The translations under genes and the position numbers were made by a program. From Bog-756 sp963738545 (GTDB lineage Bacteria; Actinomycetota; Acidimicrobiia; Acidimicrobiales; RAAP-2): DNA of 64,000 nucleotides. The DNA lies in assembly GCA_963738545.1 (NCBI GenBank), contig CAVTXA010000002.1, positions 1-64,000 of the forward strand, given 5' to 3'. Below the pieces are notes generated by a model. That model made no database searches. It saw nothing but the letters and a program-made list of their open reading frames with translations, and was not told the origin of the DNA. Positions 33,298-42,426 of this stretch are shown here, one piece after another (within the stretch, counting starts at the first letter, position 1; each line of letters opens with the position of its first letter).

Positions 33298-34757
33298 GCC
33301 GAGGGGCCGGCCACGCCGGAGAGGGTGGCCCGCTCGGCGAACCGGACGGGCACGGGGACCGGGTAGTTGCCGGTCAGGCAGGCGTCGCAGAATCCGGCAC
33401 CGGGGGCGTCGATGGCCTGGACCAGGTGGTCGAGGGTGAGGTACTCGAGCGAGTCCACGTCGAGGAAGTCGACGATCTCGTCCAGGGTCTTGATGGAGGC
33501 CAGGAGCTCGGTCTGGTCCGGCGTGTCGATCCCGTAGAAGCACGGCCACCGGAAGGGCGGCGACGAGATCCGCAGGTGGACCTCGGTGGCCCCGGACTCA
33601 CGCAGCATCTTCACCATGGCCCGGGTGGTGGTGCCCCGCACGATGGAGTCGTCCACCACGATCACCCGCTTGCCCGTGATGTTCTCCCGCAGCGGGTTGA
33701 GCTTGCGTCGCACCCCGTTGGCCCGCTCGGCCTGGGTGGGGGCGATGAAGGTCCGCCCGATGTAGCGGTTCTTGACCAGTCCCTGTCCGTAGGGGATGCC
33801 CGACTCCACGGCGTACCCCTCGGCGGCGGGGACGCCCGAGTCGGGGACGCCCATCACCAGGTCGGCGGGGATGGGTGCCTGGGTGGCCAGCAGCTGACCC
33901 ATCCGGCGCCGGGCGCCGTGCACCTCGTTCCCGTAGAGGCGGGTGTCGGGACGGGCGAAGTAGACGAACTCGAAGATGCAGAGCTTCGGGTCGAGGCGCT
34001 CCACCGGGAAGGGACGCTCCGAGCGCACCTCCTTGCCGTCGATGACCACCATCTCGCCGGGCTCCAGCTCGCGGATGAAGGTGGCCCCGATCACGTCGAG
34101 GGCCGGCGACTCCGAGGCCAGGACCCAGCCCTGCTCGAACTCGTCGGTGGCGTCGAGCCGGCCGAGGCACAGGGGGCGGAAGCCGTTCGGATCCCGAACG
34201 CCGATGAGCCGGTCGGCGTCGAGGAGCACGAAGGAGAAGGCACCCTCGACCGAGGGGAGGACCTTGAGCAGGGCGTGCTCGAGGTCGTCGCCCACCTCGG
34301 CCCGGGTCCGCTCGGGCAGGTCGGGCGGGAAGGCCTGACCCAGCAGCTCGGCCACCAGGTCGCTGTCGGAGGACACCAGGCCGGGCAGCATGCCGGCGGC
34401 CTCACCCAGCTCGGCGGTGTTGGTCAGATTGCCGTTGTGACCGAGGGCGAATCCAGCCCGCCCCACCGCCCGGTACACGGGCTGGGCATGGATCCAGTCA
34501 CTGGAGCCGGCCGTGGAGTAGCGGGTGTGCCCGACGGCCATGTGCCCCCGGAGCCCGGAGAGCTTGCGCTCGTCGAAGACGGTGGTGACGAGGCCCATGT
34601 CCTTCATCACGGTGATGACGTCGCCGTCGCTCACCGCCATGCCCGCCGACTCCTGACCACGGTGCTGGAGGGCGTAGAGGCCGTCGAAGGTCAGGTGTGC
34701 CACCGACCGCCCCGGGGCATAGACCCCGAAGACTCCGCACGCTTCCTTGGCCTCCAT
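33294..34757 (-). CDS. purF: Amidophosphoribosyltransferase
   Basis: First committed step of purine synthesis: PRPP and glutamine to phosphoribosylamine. ATG 34757 gives a 6-residue propeptide before the catalytic Cys (MEAKEA-CGVFG). The PRPP motif is RVIVVDDSIVRGTTTRAMVK. All four Cys that bind the [4Fe-4S] cluster in Bacillus-type enzymes are present (KLCIFEFVYFARPD, WPCFYGIDT, and FCDACLTGNYP with two), so maturation and oxygen sensitivity are expected. First gene of purF-purM-pyrE; divergent from the PHP gene. Confidence 0.96.
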   Translation of the reverse strand: MEAKEACGVFGVYAPGRSVAHLTFDGLYALQHRGQESAGMAVSDGDVITVMKDMGLVTTVFDERKLSGLRGHMAVGHTRYSTAGSSDWIHAQPVYRAVGRAGFALGHNGNLTNTAELGEAAGMLPGLVSSDSDLVAELLGQAFPPDLPERTRAEVGDDLEHALLKVLPSVEGAFSFVLLDADRLIGVRDPNGFRPLCLGRLDATDEFEQGWVLASESPALDVIGATFIRELEPGEMVVIDGKEVRSERPFPVERLDPKLCIFEFVYFARPDTRLYGNEVHGARRRMGQLLATQAPIPADLVMGVPDSGVPAAEGYAVESGIPYGQGLVKNRYIGRTFIAPTQAERANGVRRKLNPLRENITGKRVIVVDDSIVRGTTTRAMVKMLRESGATEVHLRISSPPFRWPCFYGIDTPDQTELLASIKTLDEIVDFLDVDSLEYLTLDHLVQAIDAPGAGFCDACLTGNYPVPVPVRFAERATLSGVAGPSA

Positions 34758-34918
34758 TATCGGTTGATCACCGCACACACCGGGGGTCGTCGGGCTCGTC
34801 CTTCACGATTAGGCCACACAATCACCTCACCGTGCCACTCCAGCCTAGTGGGACGGACCGGCCACGAAGCGACCGGGCCGACGGGACGCCGTTGGCGGCC
34901 CCGGTAGCGTCGGTGGCC

Positions 34919-35767
34919 GTGATCGACCTCCACACCCACTCCACCGTGTCCGACGGGAGCGACACCCCCGGCCGGATCGTCGAGCTGGCGGTGGAGGCCG
35001 GGTGCAGCGCACTGGCGTTGACCGACCACGACTCCCTGGCCGGCATCGGTCCCGCCCGCCAACGGGCCGCCGAGCTCGGGATCACCTTCGTCGCCGGGTG
35101 CGAGGTGTCGTGCCTGCCCGTCGGGCCCGGAGGCATGCACGTGCTCGTGTACTTCGTGGAGGAGGACGGCGGCCCCCTGGACGAGGAGCTGGGCCGGCTC
35201 CGCCAGGACCGGCGGCGACGGAACCTGGCCCTCGCCGACCGCCTGGCCGACCTCGGCATCCCCGTGACCTACGACCGGGTGGTGACCCTCGCCGGCGGCG
35301 AGGAGGGCATGGGCCGACCCCACTTCGCCGCCGCCCTGGTGGAGGCGGGCGTGGCCGGCTCCATCGACGAGGCCTTCGACCGGTATCTGGGCAACGGCGG
35401 ACCGGCCTACGTGGACAAGGCCCGGCTGTCGGGATCCGACGTGGCCGACCTGGCCCGGGCGTCGGGTGCGGTGGCCGTCCTGGCCCACCCCTACAGTCTG
35501 GGGCTCGAGGGCCCCGAGCTGGCCCGCGTGGTGGGCGGACTGGCCGAGTCCGGGTTCGGCGGGATCGAGGTCCTCTACGGCAGGTACTCCCCCCGGCAGC
35601 GCACCGAGCTCGGCCACCTGGCCCGCCGCTTCGACCTGGTGGCGACGGGGGGCTCGGACCACCACGGCGCGGCCAAGCCCGATCTGGCGGTGGGCACCGG
35701 CCAGGGCGACCTGAAGGTGCCCGACAAGGTGCTGGGCCAGCTCGAGGCCCGCCGGCCGTCGGGCTGA
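34919..35767 (+). CDS. PHP-domain phosphoesterase (YciV/RNase AM-like)
   Basis: A 282-residue metal-dependent phosphoesterase. Metal-binding motifs are DLHTHSTVSDGSDTP (near the N-terminus), LTDHDSLAGI, VLAHPYSLG and GGSDHHGAAKPDL. Relatives hydrolyse 3',5'-nucleoside bisphosphates or trim RNA 5' ends. GTG 34919 is chosen because homology starts at once; GTG 34913 is an alternative. It sits alone on the plus strand between purF and purL, and ends 16 bases before the purL stop (tail to tail). Confidence 0.85.
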   Translation: MIDLHTHSTVSDGSDTPGRIVELAVEAGCSALALTDHDSLAGIGPARQRAAELGITFVAGCEVSCLPVGPGGMHVLVYFVEEDGGPLDEELGRLRQDRRRRNLALADRLADLGIPVTYDRVVTLAGGEEGMGRPHFAAALVEAGVAGSIDEAFDRYLGNGGPAYVDKARLSGSDVADLARASGAVAVLAHPYSLGLEGPELARVVGGLAESGFGGIEVLYGRYSPRQRTELGHLARRFDLVATGGSDHHGAAKPDLAVGTGQGDLKVPDKVLGQLEARRPSG

Positions 35768-35783
35768 GGGCCGGCGAACGGGC

Positions 35784-38102
35784 TCAGTTGGTGACGGGGG
35801 CCAGGGCGTCCAGGAGGCCCGGGAGCCGGTCCCGCCACGCCGAGGTGGCCTCGGCCAGGTCGAGGTCGACCAGCCCGTCCACCACCACCCGGGCACCCCC
35901 GGTGGAGCCGAGCACCCGGAACCCGACCCCGGCCTCGGCCGCCCGGGCCAGGAGCGCGGCCCGGTCGGTGGTGCACACCACGACCCGGGACGGGGCCTCG
36001 GTGAACAGCTCGTGGTGGTCGGACACGCCGGCCACCGTCAGGCCGATGCCCGAGCGCACGGCCATCTCGCACAGGGCCACACCCAGACCGCCGCCGGACA
36101 CGTCGTGGATCCCCGACACCAGCGGCGGGCCGGTGACGCCCCCGGCGACGCCCTCGGCCACGATGTCGGTCACGAAGGCCACCAACCGCCGGTGGGCGGC
36201 CAGGTCCAGCGCCGGCAGCGTCCCGTCGCGGTGGCCGCGGACCTCGACGGCCCACCGGGAGCCGGCCAGTGAGGGCGGGCCGCGGCGGGCGGTGGTGGCA
36301 CCGACCCCGGCGTCCAGGAGGACGATCGAGGCGTCCTCGACCAGGGTCACCCCGGGCGGCCGGGCGGCCAGGTGGTCGACGAGCCCCAGCACGCCGATGA
36401 CCGGGGTGGGGTTGATGTCGACGCCGTAGCTCTCGTTGTACAGGCTCACGTTGCCGCCGATCACCGGCAGGCCGAGGCCGAGGCAGGCCTCGCTCATCCC
36501 GTCGATGGCCTCGGACAGCTGCCACATGACCTCGGGGTGCTCGGGGTTCCCGAAGTTGAGGCAGTTGACCACGGCCATGGGCCGGGCCCCGGCACAGGCC
36601 ACGTTGAGCGCCCCCTCGGCCACCGTGGCCGCTGTGCCGGCCCGCGGGTCGATGGCGCACCAGGTGGGGTTGGAGTCCGTGGTGAGGGCGAGTCCCTTGG
36701 TCGAGGGGGGAAGGCCCGGGGCGGCGAGGCGGAGCACGGCTGCGTCCCCGCCGGGACCGTCGACGGTGTTGAGGAACAGCTGGTGGTCGTACTGCCGGTA
36801 GACCCAGGACGGGTCGGCCAGCAGCGCCAGGACGTCGGGGCCGCAGTCGGCCGGAGCGGGGAGGCCGGCCGGGTCGTTGGCCGCCCGGGACTCGTGGTCG
36901 AGGGGCCGGGCCAGCGGGCGGTGGTAGAGCGGGGCGTCGTCGCTGAGGGCGCCGGCGGGCACGTCACCGAGGACCTCGCCGTCGAAGCCGTCCAGGATGC
37001 GGAGGCGGCCGGGCGACCCCCCCTCGGGTTCGGTGACGCGTCCCACGACGGCCGAGCGCACCTCCCAGCGGCGGCACACCGCTTCCACCCGGGGCAGGTC
37101 GTCGGGGGTGACGATGGCCAGCATGCGCTCCTGGCTCTCGGATGTCATGACCTCGTAGGGGGCCATGCCCGGCTCCCGTCGGGGCACGGCGGACACGTCG
37201 ACGTCCATGCCCACCCCACCCCGGGCCGCTGTCTCGCTGGTGGCGCAGACCAGGCCGGCGCCCCCGAGGTCCTGGATCCCGACGACCAGCTTGGCGTCGA
37301 GCAGCTCGAGGCACGCCTCGATCAGCCGCTTCTCCTCGTAGGGATCCCCCACCTGCACACTGGGCCGCTTGGCCGCCTCGGCCTCGGGGTCGCCGCCCCC
37401 GAAGCCGGCCGACGCCAGCACACTGACCCCGCCGATCCCGTCCCTCCCGGTCGACGAGCCGAGCAGGACGGCCAGGTTCCCCACACCGGTGGCGGCCCCG
37501 AGGACCAGCCGCTCCGTCGGCAGCACGCCCATGCACAGCACGTTGACCAACGGGTTCTGGGCGTAGCAGTCGTGGAAGGTGAGCTCACCACCGATGGTGG
37601 GCACCCCCACCGAGTTCCCGTAGCCCGAGATGCCGGCCACCACGCCCTCGATCAGCCACTGCTGGCGGGCCTCGGTGGGGTCACCGAAGAACAGGGGGTC
37701 CATGACGGCGATGGGGCGGGCCCCCATGGTGAAGATGTCCCGCAGGATCCCCCCGACCCCGGTGGCCGCACCCTGATAGGGCTCGATGGCCGAGGGGTGG
37801 TTGTGGCTCTCGATGCGGATGGCCACGGCGATCCCGTCCCCGGCGTCGATGACCCCGGCGTTCTCGCCCGGTCCCACCAGCACATGGGGGGCCTCGGTGG
37901 GCAGTCGCCTCAGGTGGACCCGGGACGACTTGTAGGAGCAGTGCTCGCTCCACATGACGGCGAAGAGCGCCAGCTCCAGGTGGTTGGGTGGACGACCGAG
38001 GATGGCCTCCACCTCGTCGCGCTCCCCGTCGGTGAGCCCGAGGGCCCGGTGCAGTGGCTCACTGGATGGCGCATCCGTCTCCACGGTCACTGCCCGCTTC
38101 AC
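35784..38102 (-). CDS. purL: Phosphoribosylformylglycinamidine synthase, large subunit
   Basis: Works with PurS and PurQ to convert FGAR, ATP and glutamine to FGAM. The 772-residue small-type PurL has the catalytic His segment AVMWSEHCSYKSSRVHL, PGENAGVIDAGDGIAVAIRI, ESHNHPSAIEPYQGAATGVG, GDPYEEKRLIEACLELLD and the second-half repeat NCLNFGNPEHPEVMWQLSEA. Start is GTG 38102; other GTG codons 12 and 18 bases later are possible. It is separated from purQ by about 1.1 kb, including a plus-strand gene, so it has its own promoter. Confidence 0.95.
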   Translation of the reverse strand: MKRAVTVETDAPSSEPLHRALGLTDGERDEVEAILGRPPNHLELALFAVMWSEHCSYKSSRVHLRRLPTEAPHVLVGPGENAGVIDAGDGIAVAIRIESHNHPSAIEPYQGAATGVGGILRDIFTMGARPIAVMDPLFFGDPTEARQQWLIEGVVAGISGYGNSVGVPTIGGELTFHDCYAQNPLVNVLCMGVLPTERLVLGAATGVGNLAVLLGSSTGRDGIGGVSVLASAGFGGGDPEAEAAKRPSVQVGDPYEEKRLIEACLELLDAKLVVGIQDLGGAGLVCATSETAARGGVGMDVDVSAVPRREPGMAPYEVMTSESQERMLAIVTPDDLPRVEAVCRRWEVRSAVVGRVTEPEGGSPGRLRILDGFDGEVLGDVPAGALSDDAPLYHRPLARPLDHESRAANDPAGLPAPADCGPDVLALLADPSWVYRQYDHQLFLNTVDGPGGDAAVLRLAAPGLPPSTKGLALTTDSNPTWCAIDPRAGTAATVAEGALNVACAGARPMAVVNCLNFGNPEHPEVMWQLSEAIDGMSEACLGLGLPVIGGNVSLYNESYGVDINPTPVIGVLGLVDHLAARPPGVTLVEDASIVLLDAGVGATTARRGPPSLAGSRWAVEVRGHRDGTLPALDLAAHRRLVAFVTDIVAEGVAGGVTGPPLVSGIHDVSGGGLGVALCEMAVRSGIGLTVAGVSDHHELFTEAPSRVVVCTTDRAALLARAAEAGVGFRVLGSTGGARVVVDGLVDLDLAEATSAWRDRLPGLLDALAPVTN

Positions 38103-38775
38103 TCCCCGTCCCTGGTTGATCTCCGCCCGGCATCCGGTCCCGGCCCGTGGCTCTCTGTACCCGAGCGTACCTGGCGACGCGGGGGCGCCCGGCTGGGGCG
38201 GGGGCCCGGCGCTCCCCGCGCCCCGGACCGGTCGGGCCCATCGCCGCGCGTGGTGCGGGACGCCGGACCATCACCTCGGACGATAGAGGTCCGTGAACGG
38301 GGAAGGACGGGGATCCACACGGTCTAAAGGCACGGAGGGTCGCCGGGCATCCCCCACCGGACTTCCACCACCATCCCGGTCCACTGCGGTGCCGCGGGGA
38401 TCGGGCATGCCCGGAGGCATTGGCGGTCATTCCCCACGGCCCACGGCCACAAACTTCGAGAAAACCCGGCCGCCGATAGAGGCAACATGGCTCGGACAGA
38501 GCACCGGATCGGCCCGCATCCCACCGGGTAACGGGGCCGGAGGTGCAGGATTCGGGCGGAATCCCGGGCCAATGGAGGGCGATCGACGTGGGCTGCCATC
38601 GTTGAATACCCGGGGCTCACCCCCCGTGTCGACCTCAAAGCAATCGACCCCCATTTCCCCCATACTGGTGACGGGGTTCTGATCAGGCCCGTAATCACCC
38701 ACTCCAATTCGATCTATGGGTGCGCTACTGCCCGGGCGGGTTGCGTTGTATGGATTTCTCTGCGAGGCTCTGATC
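38103..38775. other. Long non-coding interval upstream of purL and of the basic protein gene
   Basis: About 670 bases with no gene I can support on either strand. Open frames here lack ribosome sites and read like chance. It must contain the purL promoter (minus strand) and that of the gene at 38776 (plus strand). GC-rich self-complementary patches occur (for example GGATTCGGGCGGAATCC near 38550), so a structured leader is possible, but I recognise no riboswitch class. Confidence 0.45.
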
Positions 38776-39207
38776 ATGGCAGCTACAACTCCGACGAAAT
38801 CACGCAAAAAAACCCCCATGTCCGAGGACCACAAGGCGGCGCTGGCCAAAGGACGGGAGGAGGGCCGCATCGTGCGGCGTTACCTCGAAGCCCTGGAGTC
38901 GACCAAGCCCCGCCGGGGCCGGAAGCGGACGCCCGAATCCATCCGCAAGCGGCTCTTCGCCATCGACAACCAGTTGGCCGGGGCCGATCCCCTGTCGCGG
39001 CTGCACCTGATCGAGGAGCGGCAGCGCCTCGAGGCCGAGCTGTCCCACACCGGCGAGACCGTGGACCTGGCCGCCCTCGAGAAGAGCTTCATCAAGGTGG
39101 CCCGCGTCTACGGCGAGCGCAAGGGCATCTCGTACTCGGCCTGGCGCACCGTGGGCGTCAGCGCCTCGGTCCTCCAGCAGGCCAAGATCCCCCGCACCCG
39201 CAGCTGA
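38776..39207 (+). CDS. Conserved-looking basic coiled-coil protein in the pur region
   Basis: A 143-residue protein from ATG 38776. It has Lys-rich N-terminal residues (TPTKSRKKTPMSEDHKAALA), an AT-hook-like patch (KPRRGRKRTPESIRKRL, about residues 48-64), a helical middle (DPLSRLHLIEERQRLEAELS) and a C-terminal block (SFIKVARVYGERKGISYSAW RTVGVSASVLQQAKI) that could be a helix-turn-helix. I do not recognise a named family. The patch and final helices suggest DNA or RNA binding. It converges on purQ with about 18 bases between stops. Confidence 0.65.
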   Translation: MAATTPTKSRKKTPMSEDHKAALAKGREEGRIVRRYLEALESTKPRRGRKRTPESIRKRLFAIDNQLAGADPLSRLHLIEERQRLEAELSHTGETVDLAALEKSFIKVARVYGERKGISYSAWRTVGVSASVLQQAKIPRTRS

Positions 39208-39225
39208 GCCTGCGGGGGCGGCGCC

Positions 39226-39915
39226 TCAGGCCACGGTGGCGTGGGCGGCCGGGGCCGCCGAGGCCAGGAGCGCGCCGAGCAGGACCGCCCCATCGACCGA
39301 TCCGAGAAGCGGGTCCGACGCCCGCTCGGGATGGGGCATGAGGCCGACCACGTTGCGGGCCTCGTTGCACACGCCGGCGATGTCGTCCACCGAGCCGTTG
39401 GGATTGTCCACATAGCGCAGGACCACCCGGTCCTCGTCCCGGAGCACGGCCAGGGTCTCCCGGTCGCAGGTGTAGTTGCCCTCGAAGTGGTTGATGGGCA
39501 CGGCGAGCTCGGTGCCCACCTGGACACCGGTGGTCAGCACCGAGTCCGACGACTCGACCCGCACCGTCACCGTGGTGCACAAGAACCGGAGGCCTCGGTT
39601 CTTCTGGAGGGCGCCGGGCAGGAGCCCGGCCTCGGTCAGCACCTGGAAGCCGTTGCAGATCCCCACCACCGGTCCGCCCTCGGCGGCGAAGCGGCCCACG
39701 GCCTCCATCACCGGGGAGAAGCGGGCGATGGCCCCCGGCCGGAGGTAGTCCCCGTGGGCGAACCCGCCCGGGAGCACCAGGGCGTCGTATCCGTCGACGC
39801 TGGTGTCGCCGTGCCACACGAGATCGGCCGAGGCCCCGAGCCGCCGGACGGCCAGGACGGCGTCGTGCTCGCAGTTGGTCCCCGGGAACATCACCACCCC
39901 GACCCGGACGGCCAT
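39226..39915 (-). CDS. purQ: Phosphoribosylformylglycinamidine synthase, glutaminase subunit
   Basis: Class I glutaminase that feeds ammonia to PurL. The 229-residue protein has the catalytic Cys in VVGICNGFQVLTEAG, and the His/Glu pair in GLMPHPERASDP. The start motif is VGVVMFPGTNCEHDA. ATG 39915 overlaps the purS stop by one base (TGATG). Last gene of the purA-D-B-C-S-Q run. Confidence 0.96.
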   Translation of the reverse strand: MAVRVGVVMFPGTNCEHDAVLAVRRLGASADLVWHGDTSVDGYDALVLPGGFAHGDYLRPGAIARFSPVMEAVGRFAAEGGPVVGICNGFQVLTEAGLLPGALQKNRGLRFLCTTVTVRVESSDSVLTTGVQVGTELAVPINHFEGNYTCDRETLAVLRDEDRVVLRYVDNPNGSVDDIAGVCNEARNVVGLMPHPERASDPLLGSVDGAVLLGALLASAAPAAHATVA

Positions 39916-40214
39916 CAGGCGGCCGACCCGGCCGATCCCACCACGTCGGCCGGACCCACGGTGACCACCGACTCCTCGATGACCGGGTTGGCCAGCAGCC
40001 GGTCGGCCACCACGGTGGCCTGGGCCAGGGCCGACGCCTCGTCCGGAGCGCTGATGTCGAAGCGGAAGGCTTTGCCCGACCGGACACCGGTGACCCCGGT
40101 GAGCCCCAGGGCGGGCAGGGCCCGCTCGATGGTGGCCCCCTGCGGATCGGCGATGCCGTGGCGCAGGTGGACCTCCACCAGTACCGAGAAACGCTTCGCG
40201 GAGGCCATGCTCAT
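39915..40214 (-). CDS. purS: Phosphoribosylformylglycinamidine synthase subunit PurS
   Basis: A 99-residue protein that bridges PurL and PurQ. It reads FSVLVEVHLRHGIADPQGAT, GVTGVRSGKAFRFDI, then NPVIEESVVTVG, matching PurS. The start is ATG 40214, in an ATGA overlap with purC; an ATG two codons later (40208) is possible. A 15-residue tail after the usual end runs to the purQ start. Confidence 0.92.
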   Translation of the reverse strand: MSMASAKRFSVLVEVHLRHGIADPQGATIERALPALGLTGVTGVRSGKAFRFDISAPDEASALAQATVVADRLLANPVIEESVVTVGPADVVGSAGSAA

Positions 40215-41119
40215 GCACCGTACCAGTCGGCCAACCGGCGCCCGCAGACCCGCTCGTAGGACTCGGCGTAGAGGGCGGAGGTGGCCGACACGATCTCGTC
40301 GGGCAGGGTCGGGGGCGGGGCCTGCTTGTCCCAGGGCTGGGCCTCCAACCAGTCGCGGAGGCGCTGCTTGTCGAAGGAGGGGGGATTGGTGCCCGGGGCA
40401 CAGTCGTCGGCCGGCCAGAACCGGGACGAGTCCGGGGTGAGCACCTCGTCGCAGATGGACAGCGCACCGTCGATGTAGCCCAGCTCGAACTTGGTGTCGC
40501 AGATGACGATGCCCTGGGCCTCGGCCCGGGCGGCGGCCCGGGTATAGGCGGCCAGGCACATGGCCGACGCCGCCTCGGCGGCCTCCTTCCCCACGATGGC
40601 GATGGCCTCGGCCATCCCGATGTTGAGGTCGTGTCCCTCGGAGGCCTTGGTCGAGGGGGTGAAGATGGGTTCGGGCAGGCGGTCGGCGTGGCGCAGCCCG
40701 GCGGGCATGGCCATCCCGTGGACCGTGCCCTCCTTCTGGTACTCCTTGAAGGCCGAGCCGGCCAGGTAGCCGCGCACGATGCACTCCATGTCGAGCACCT
40801 CGGCCCGGTGCACCAGCATCGACCGGCCGGCCAGGTAGTCCAGTCCGCCCGGGAGCGAGGTGGCGCCCTCGGGGAAGTCGGCGGTGTCGGCACTGATCAG
40901 GTGGTTCGGGGCCAGGTCGGCGAGCTCCTCCAACCAGTAGGCGGTCATGGCCGTGAGGACCCGGCCCTTGTCGGGGATGGGCTCGTCCATGATCACGTCG
41001 AAGGCGGAGATGCGGTCGGAGGCCACCATGAGCAGCCGGCCTTGGCCGGCGTCGTAGAGCTCGCGTACCTTGCCCGACTGGATCAGGGCGAGTGGGTCAC
41101 CGGCCGTGGAGCCGCTCAC
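40211..41119 (-). CDS. purC: SAICAR synthase
   Basis: Adds aspartate to CAIR. The 302-residue protein has SGKVRELYDAGQGRLLMVAS, DRISAFDVIMDEPIPDKG, CIVRGYLAGSAFKEYQKEGT and the metal/substrate site IVICDTKFELGYIDG. It is the longer plant/actinobacterial-type enzyme (about 300 residues rather than 240). GTG 41119 overlaps the purB stop. Confidence 0.94.
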   Translation of the reverse strand: MSGSTAGDPLALIQSGKVRELYDAGQGRLLMVASDRISAFDVIMDEPIPDKGRVLTAMTAYWLEELADLAPNHLISADTADFPEGATSLPGGLDYLAGRSMLVHRAEVLDMECIVRGYLAGSAFKEYQKEGTVHGMAMPAGLRHADRLPEPIFTPSTKASEGHDLNIGMAEAIAIVGKEAAEAASAMCLAAYTRAAARAEAQGIVICDTKFELGYIDGALSICDEVLTPDSSRFWPADDCAPGTNPPSFDKQRLRDWLEAQPWDKQAPPPTLPDEIVSATSALYAESYERVCGRRLADWYGA

Positions 41120-42426
41120 GGTCCGAGCTCCTCCAGGGCGTCGGTGAACCGGTGGACGTGGCGCAGCGTGCGGGACAGGTCGAACGCCTCGTCCAGGGCT
41201 TCGGGCGAGAGGGTGACCTCGGGGTCGTCGTCGAGGACCTGGCGGAACGACCGCCCGTCGGACCAGGCCTCCCGGGCGTCCCGTTGCACGATCCGGTAGG
41301 CGGCGTCGCGGCTCAGTCCCCCGCTGACCAGGGCCAGCAGGACCGACTGGCTGAACACCAGGCCGTAGCTCCCGTCGGTGAGGGTGGCCAGGGCCCGCTC
41401 GGGATGGATGACCAGCCCGGCCACGAGCCCCCGCGCCTTCTCCAGCATGTAGAGGGTGAGCATGCTGGCGTCGGGGAGCACCACCCGCTCGACCGAGCTG
41501 TGGGAGATGTCCCGCTCGTGCCACAGTGCCACGTCCTCGAGCCCGGCCGAGAGGTAGCCCCGCAGGACCCGGGCCAGACCGCACAGTCGCTCGGACAGGA
41601 TCGGATTGCGCTTGTGGGGCATGGCCGAGCTCCCCTTCTGGCCCGGCTTGAACGGCTCCTCGGCCTCGCCCAGCTCGCTGCGGGCCATGTGGCGCACCTC
41701 GGTGGCGATGAGCTCGATGGTGGCGCCCACCGAGGCACAGGCCCAGAGGTACTCGGCATGGCGGTCCCGGGCCACCACCTGGGTGGCCGGGGTCGGGGTG
41801 AGGCCGAGTGCGGCACAGACGTGGTCCTCGACTCGGGGGTCGATGTTGGAGTAGGTCCCCACCGCGCCGGACAGCTTGCCCACGGCCACCCGCTGGCGGG
41901 CCGCCCGGAGGCGTTGGACGTCGCGGTCGGCCTGGAGGGCCCACAACGAGAACTTGGCCCCGAAGGTGGTGGGCTCGGCGTGCATGCCGTGGGTGCGCCC
42001 GGTGACCGGGATGTCGATGCACTCGAGGGCGCGGGCCTTGAGCGCTCCGACCAGTGCCGAGGCGGCCTCGATGAGCAGGTCGGAGGCCTGGGTGAGGGTG
42101 GCGCACAGAGCGGTGTCCACCACGTCCGAGGAGGTGAGCCCGTAGTGGATCCACGAGCCCTCGGGCTGGCCGATGGCCTCCTGGACGACGTCGACGAAGG
42201 CGGCCACATCGTGGTCGGTGATCGCCTCCCGCTCGCCGACCGCCTCCACGAAGGCGGCGTCCACCGGCGGGGCCTTGGCCCGGCAGACCTCGGCCGCCTC
42301 GGCCGGGACGTCACCGACCTCGACCCACCCCTCGGTGGCCAGCAGCTCGACGCGCAGCCACATGGCGAACCGGGCCTCGTCGGAGAAGAGCGCCGTCATG
42401 GCCGCGGGGGCGTAGCGGGGGATCAC
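41116..42426 (-). CDS. purB: Adenylosuccinate lyase
   Basis: Splits SAICAR and adenylosuccinate, acting twice in AMP synthesis. The 436-residue protein has the catalytic-His segment GRTHGMHAEPTTFG and the fumarase/aspartase signature GSSAMPHKRNPILSE (about residues 265-279). IHYGLTSSDVVDTAL is the substrate region. GTG 42426 overlaps the purD stop (GTGA). Confidence 0.95.
   Translation of the reverse strand: MIPRYAPAAMTALFSDEARFAMWLRVELLATEGWVEVGDVPAEAAEVCRAKAPPVDAAFVEAVGEREAITDHDVAAFVDVVQEAIGQPEGSWIHYGLTSSDVVDTALCATLTQASDLLIEAASALVGALKARALECIDIPVTGRTHGMHAEPTTFGAKFSLWALQADRDVQRLRAARQRVAVGKLSGAVGTYSNIDPRVEDHVCAALGLTPTPATQVVARDRHAEYLWACASVGATIELIATEVRHMARSELGEAEEPFKPGQKGSSAMPHKRNPILSERLCGLARVLRGYLSAGLEDVALWHERDISHSSVERVVLPDASMLTLYMLEKARGLVAGLVIHPERALATLTDGSYGLVFSQSVLLALVSGGLSRDAAYRIVQRDAREAWSDGRSFRQVLDDDPEVTLSPEALDEAFDLSRTLRHVHRFTDALEELGP

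Noticed and set aside
38540..38600. Riboswitch upstream of purL or the 38776 gene
   Set aside because: GC-rich self-complementary patches exist, but I could not match the conserved core of any known purine, c-di-AMP or other riboswitch.
38427..38870. Minus-strand 147-residue frame upstream of purL
   Set aside because: Unconvincing composition, and it overlaps the start of the plus-strand basic protein gene, which has a better case.
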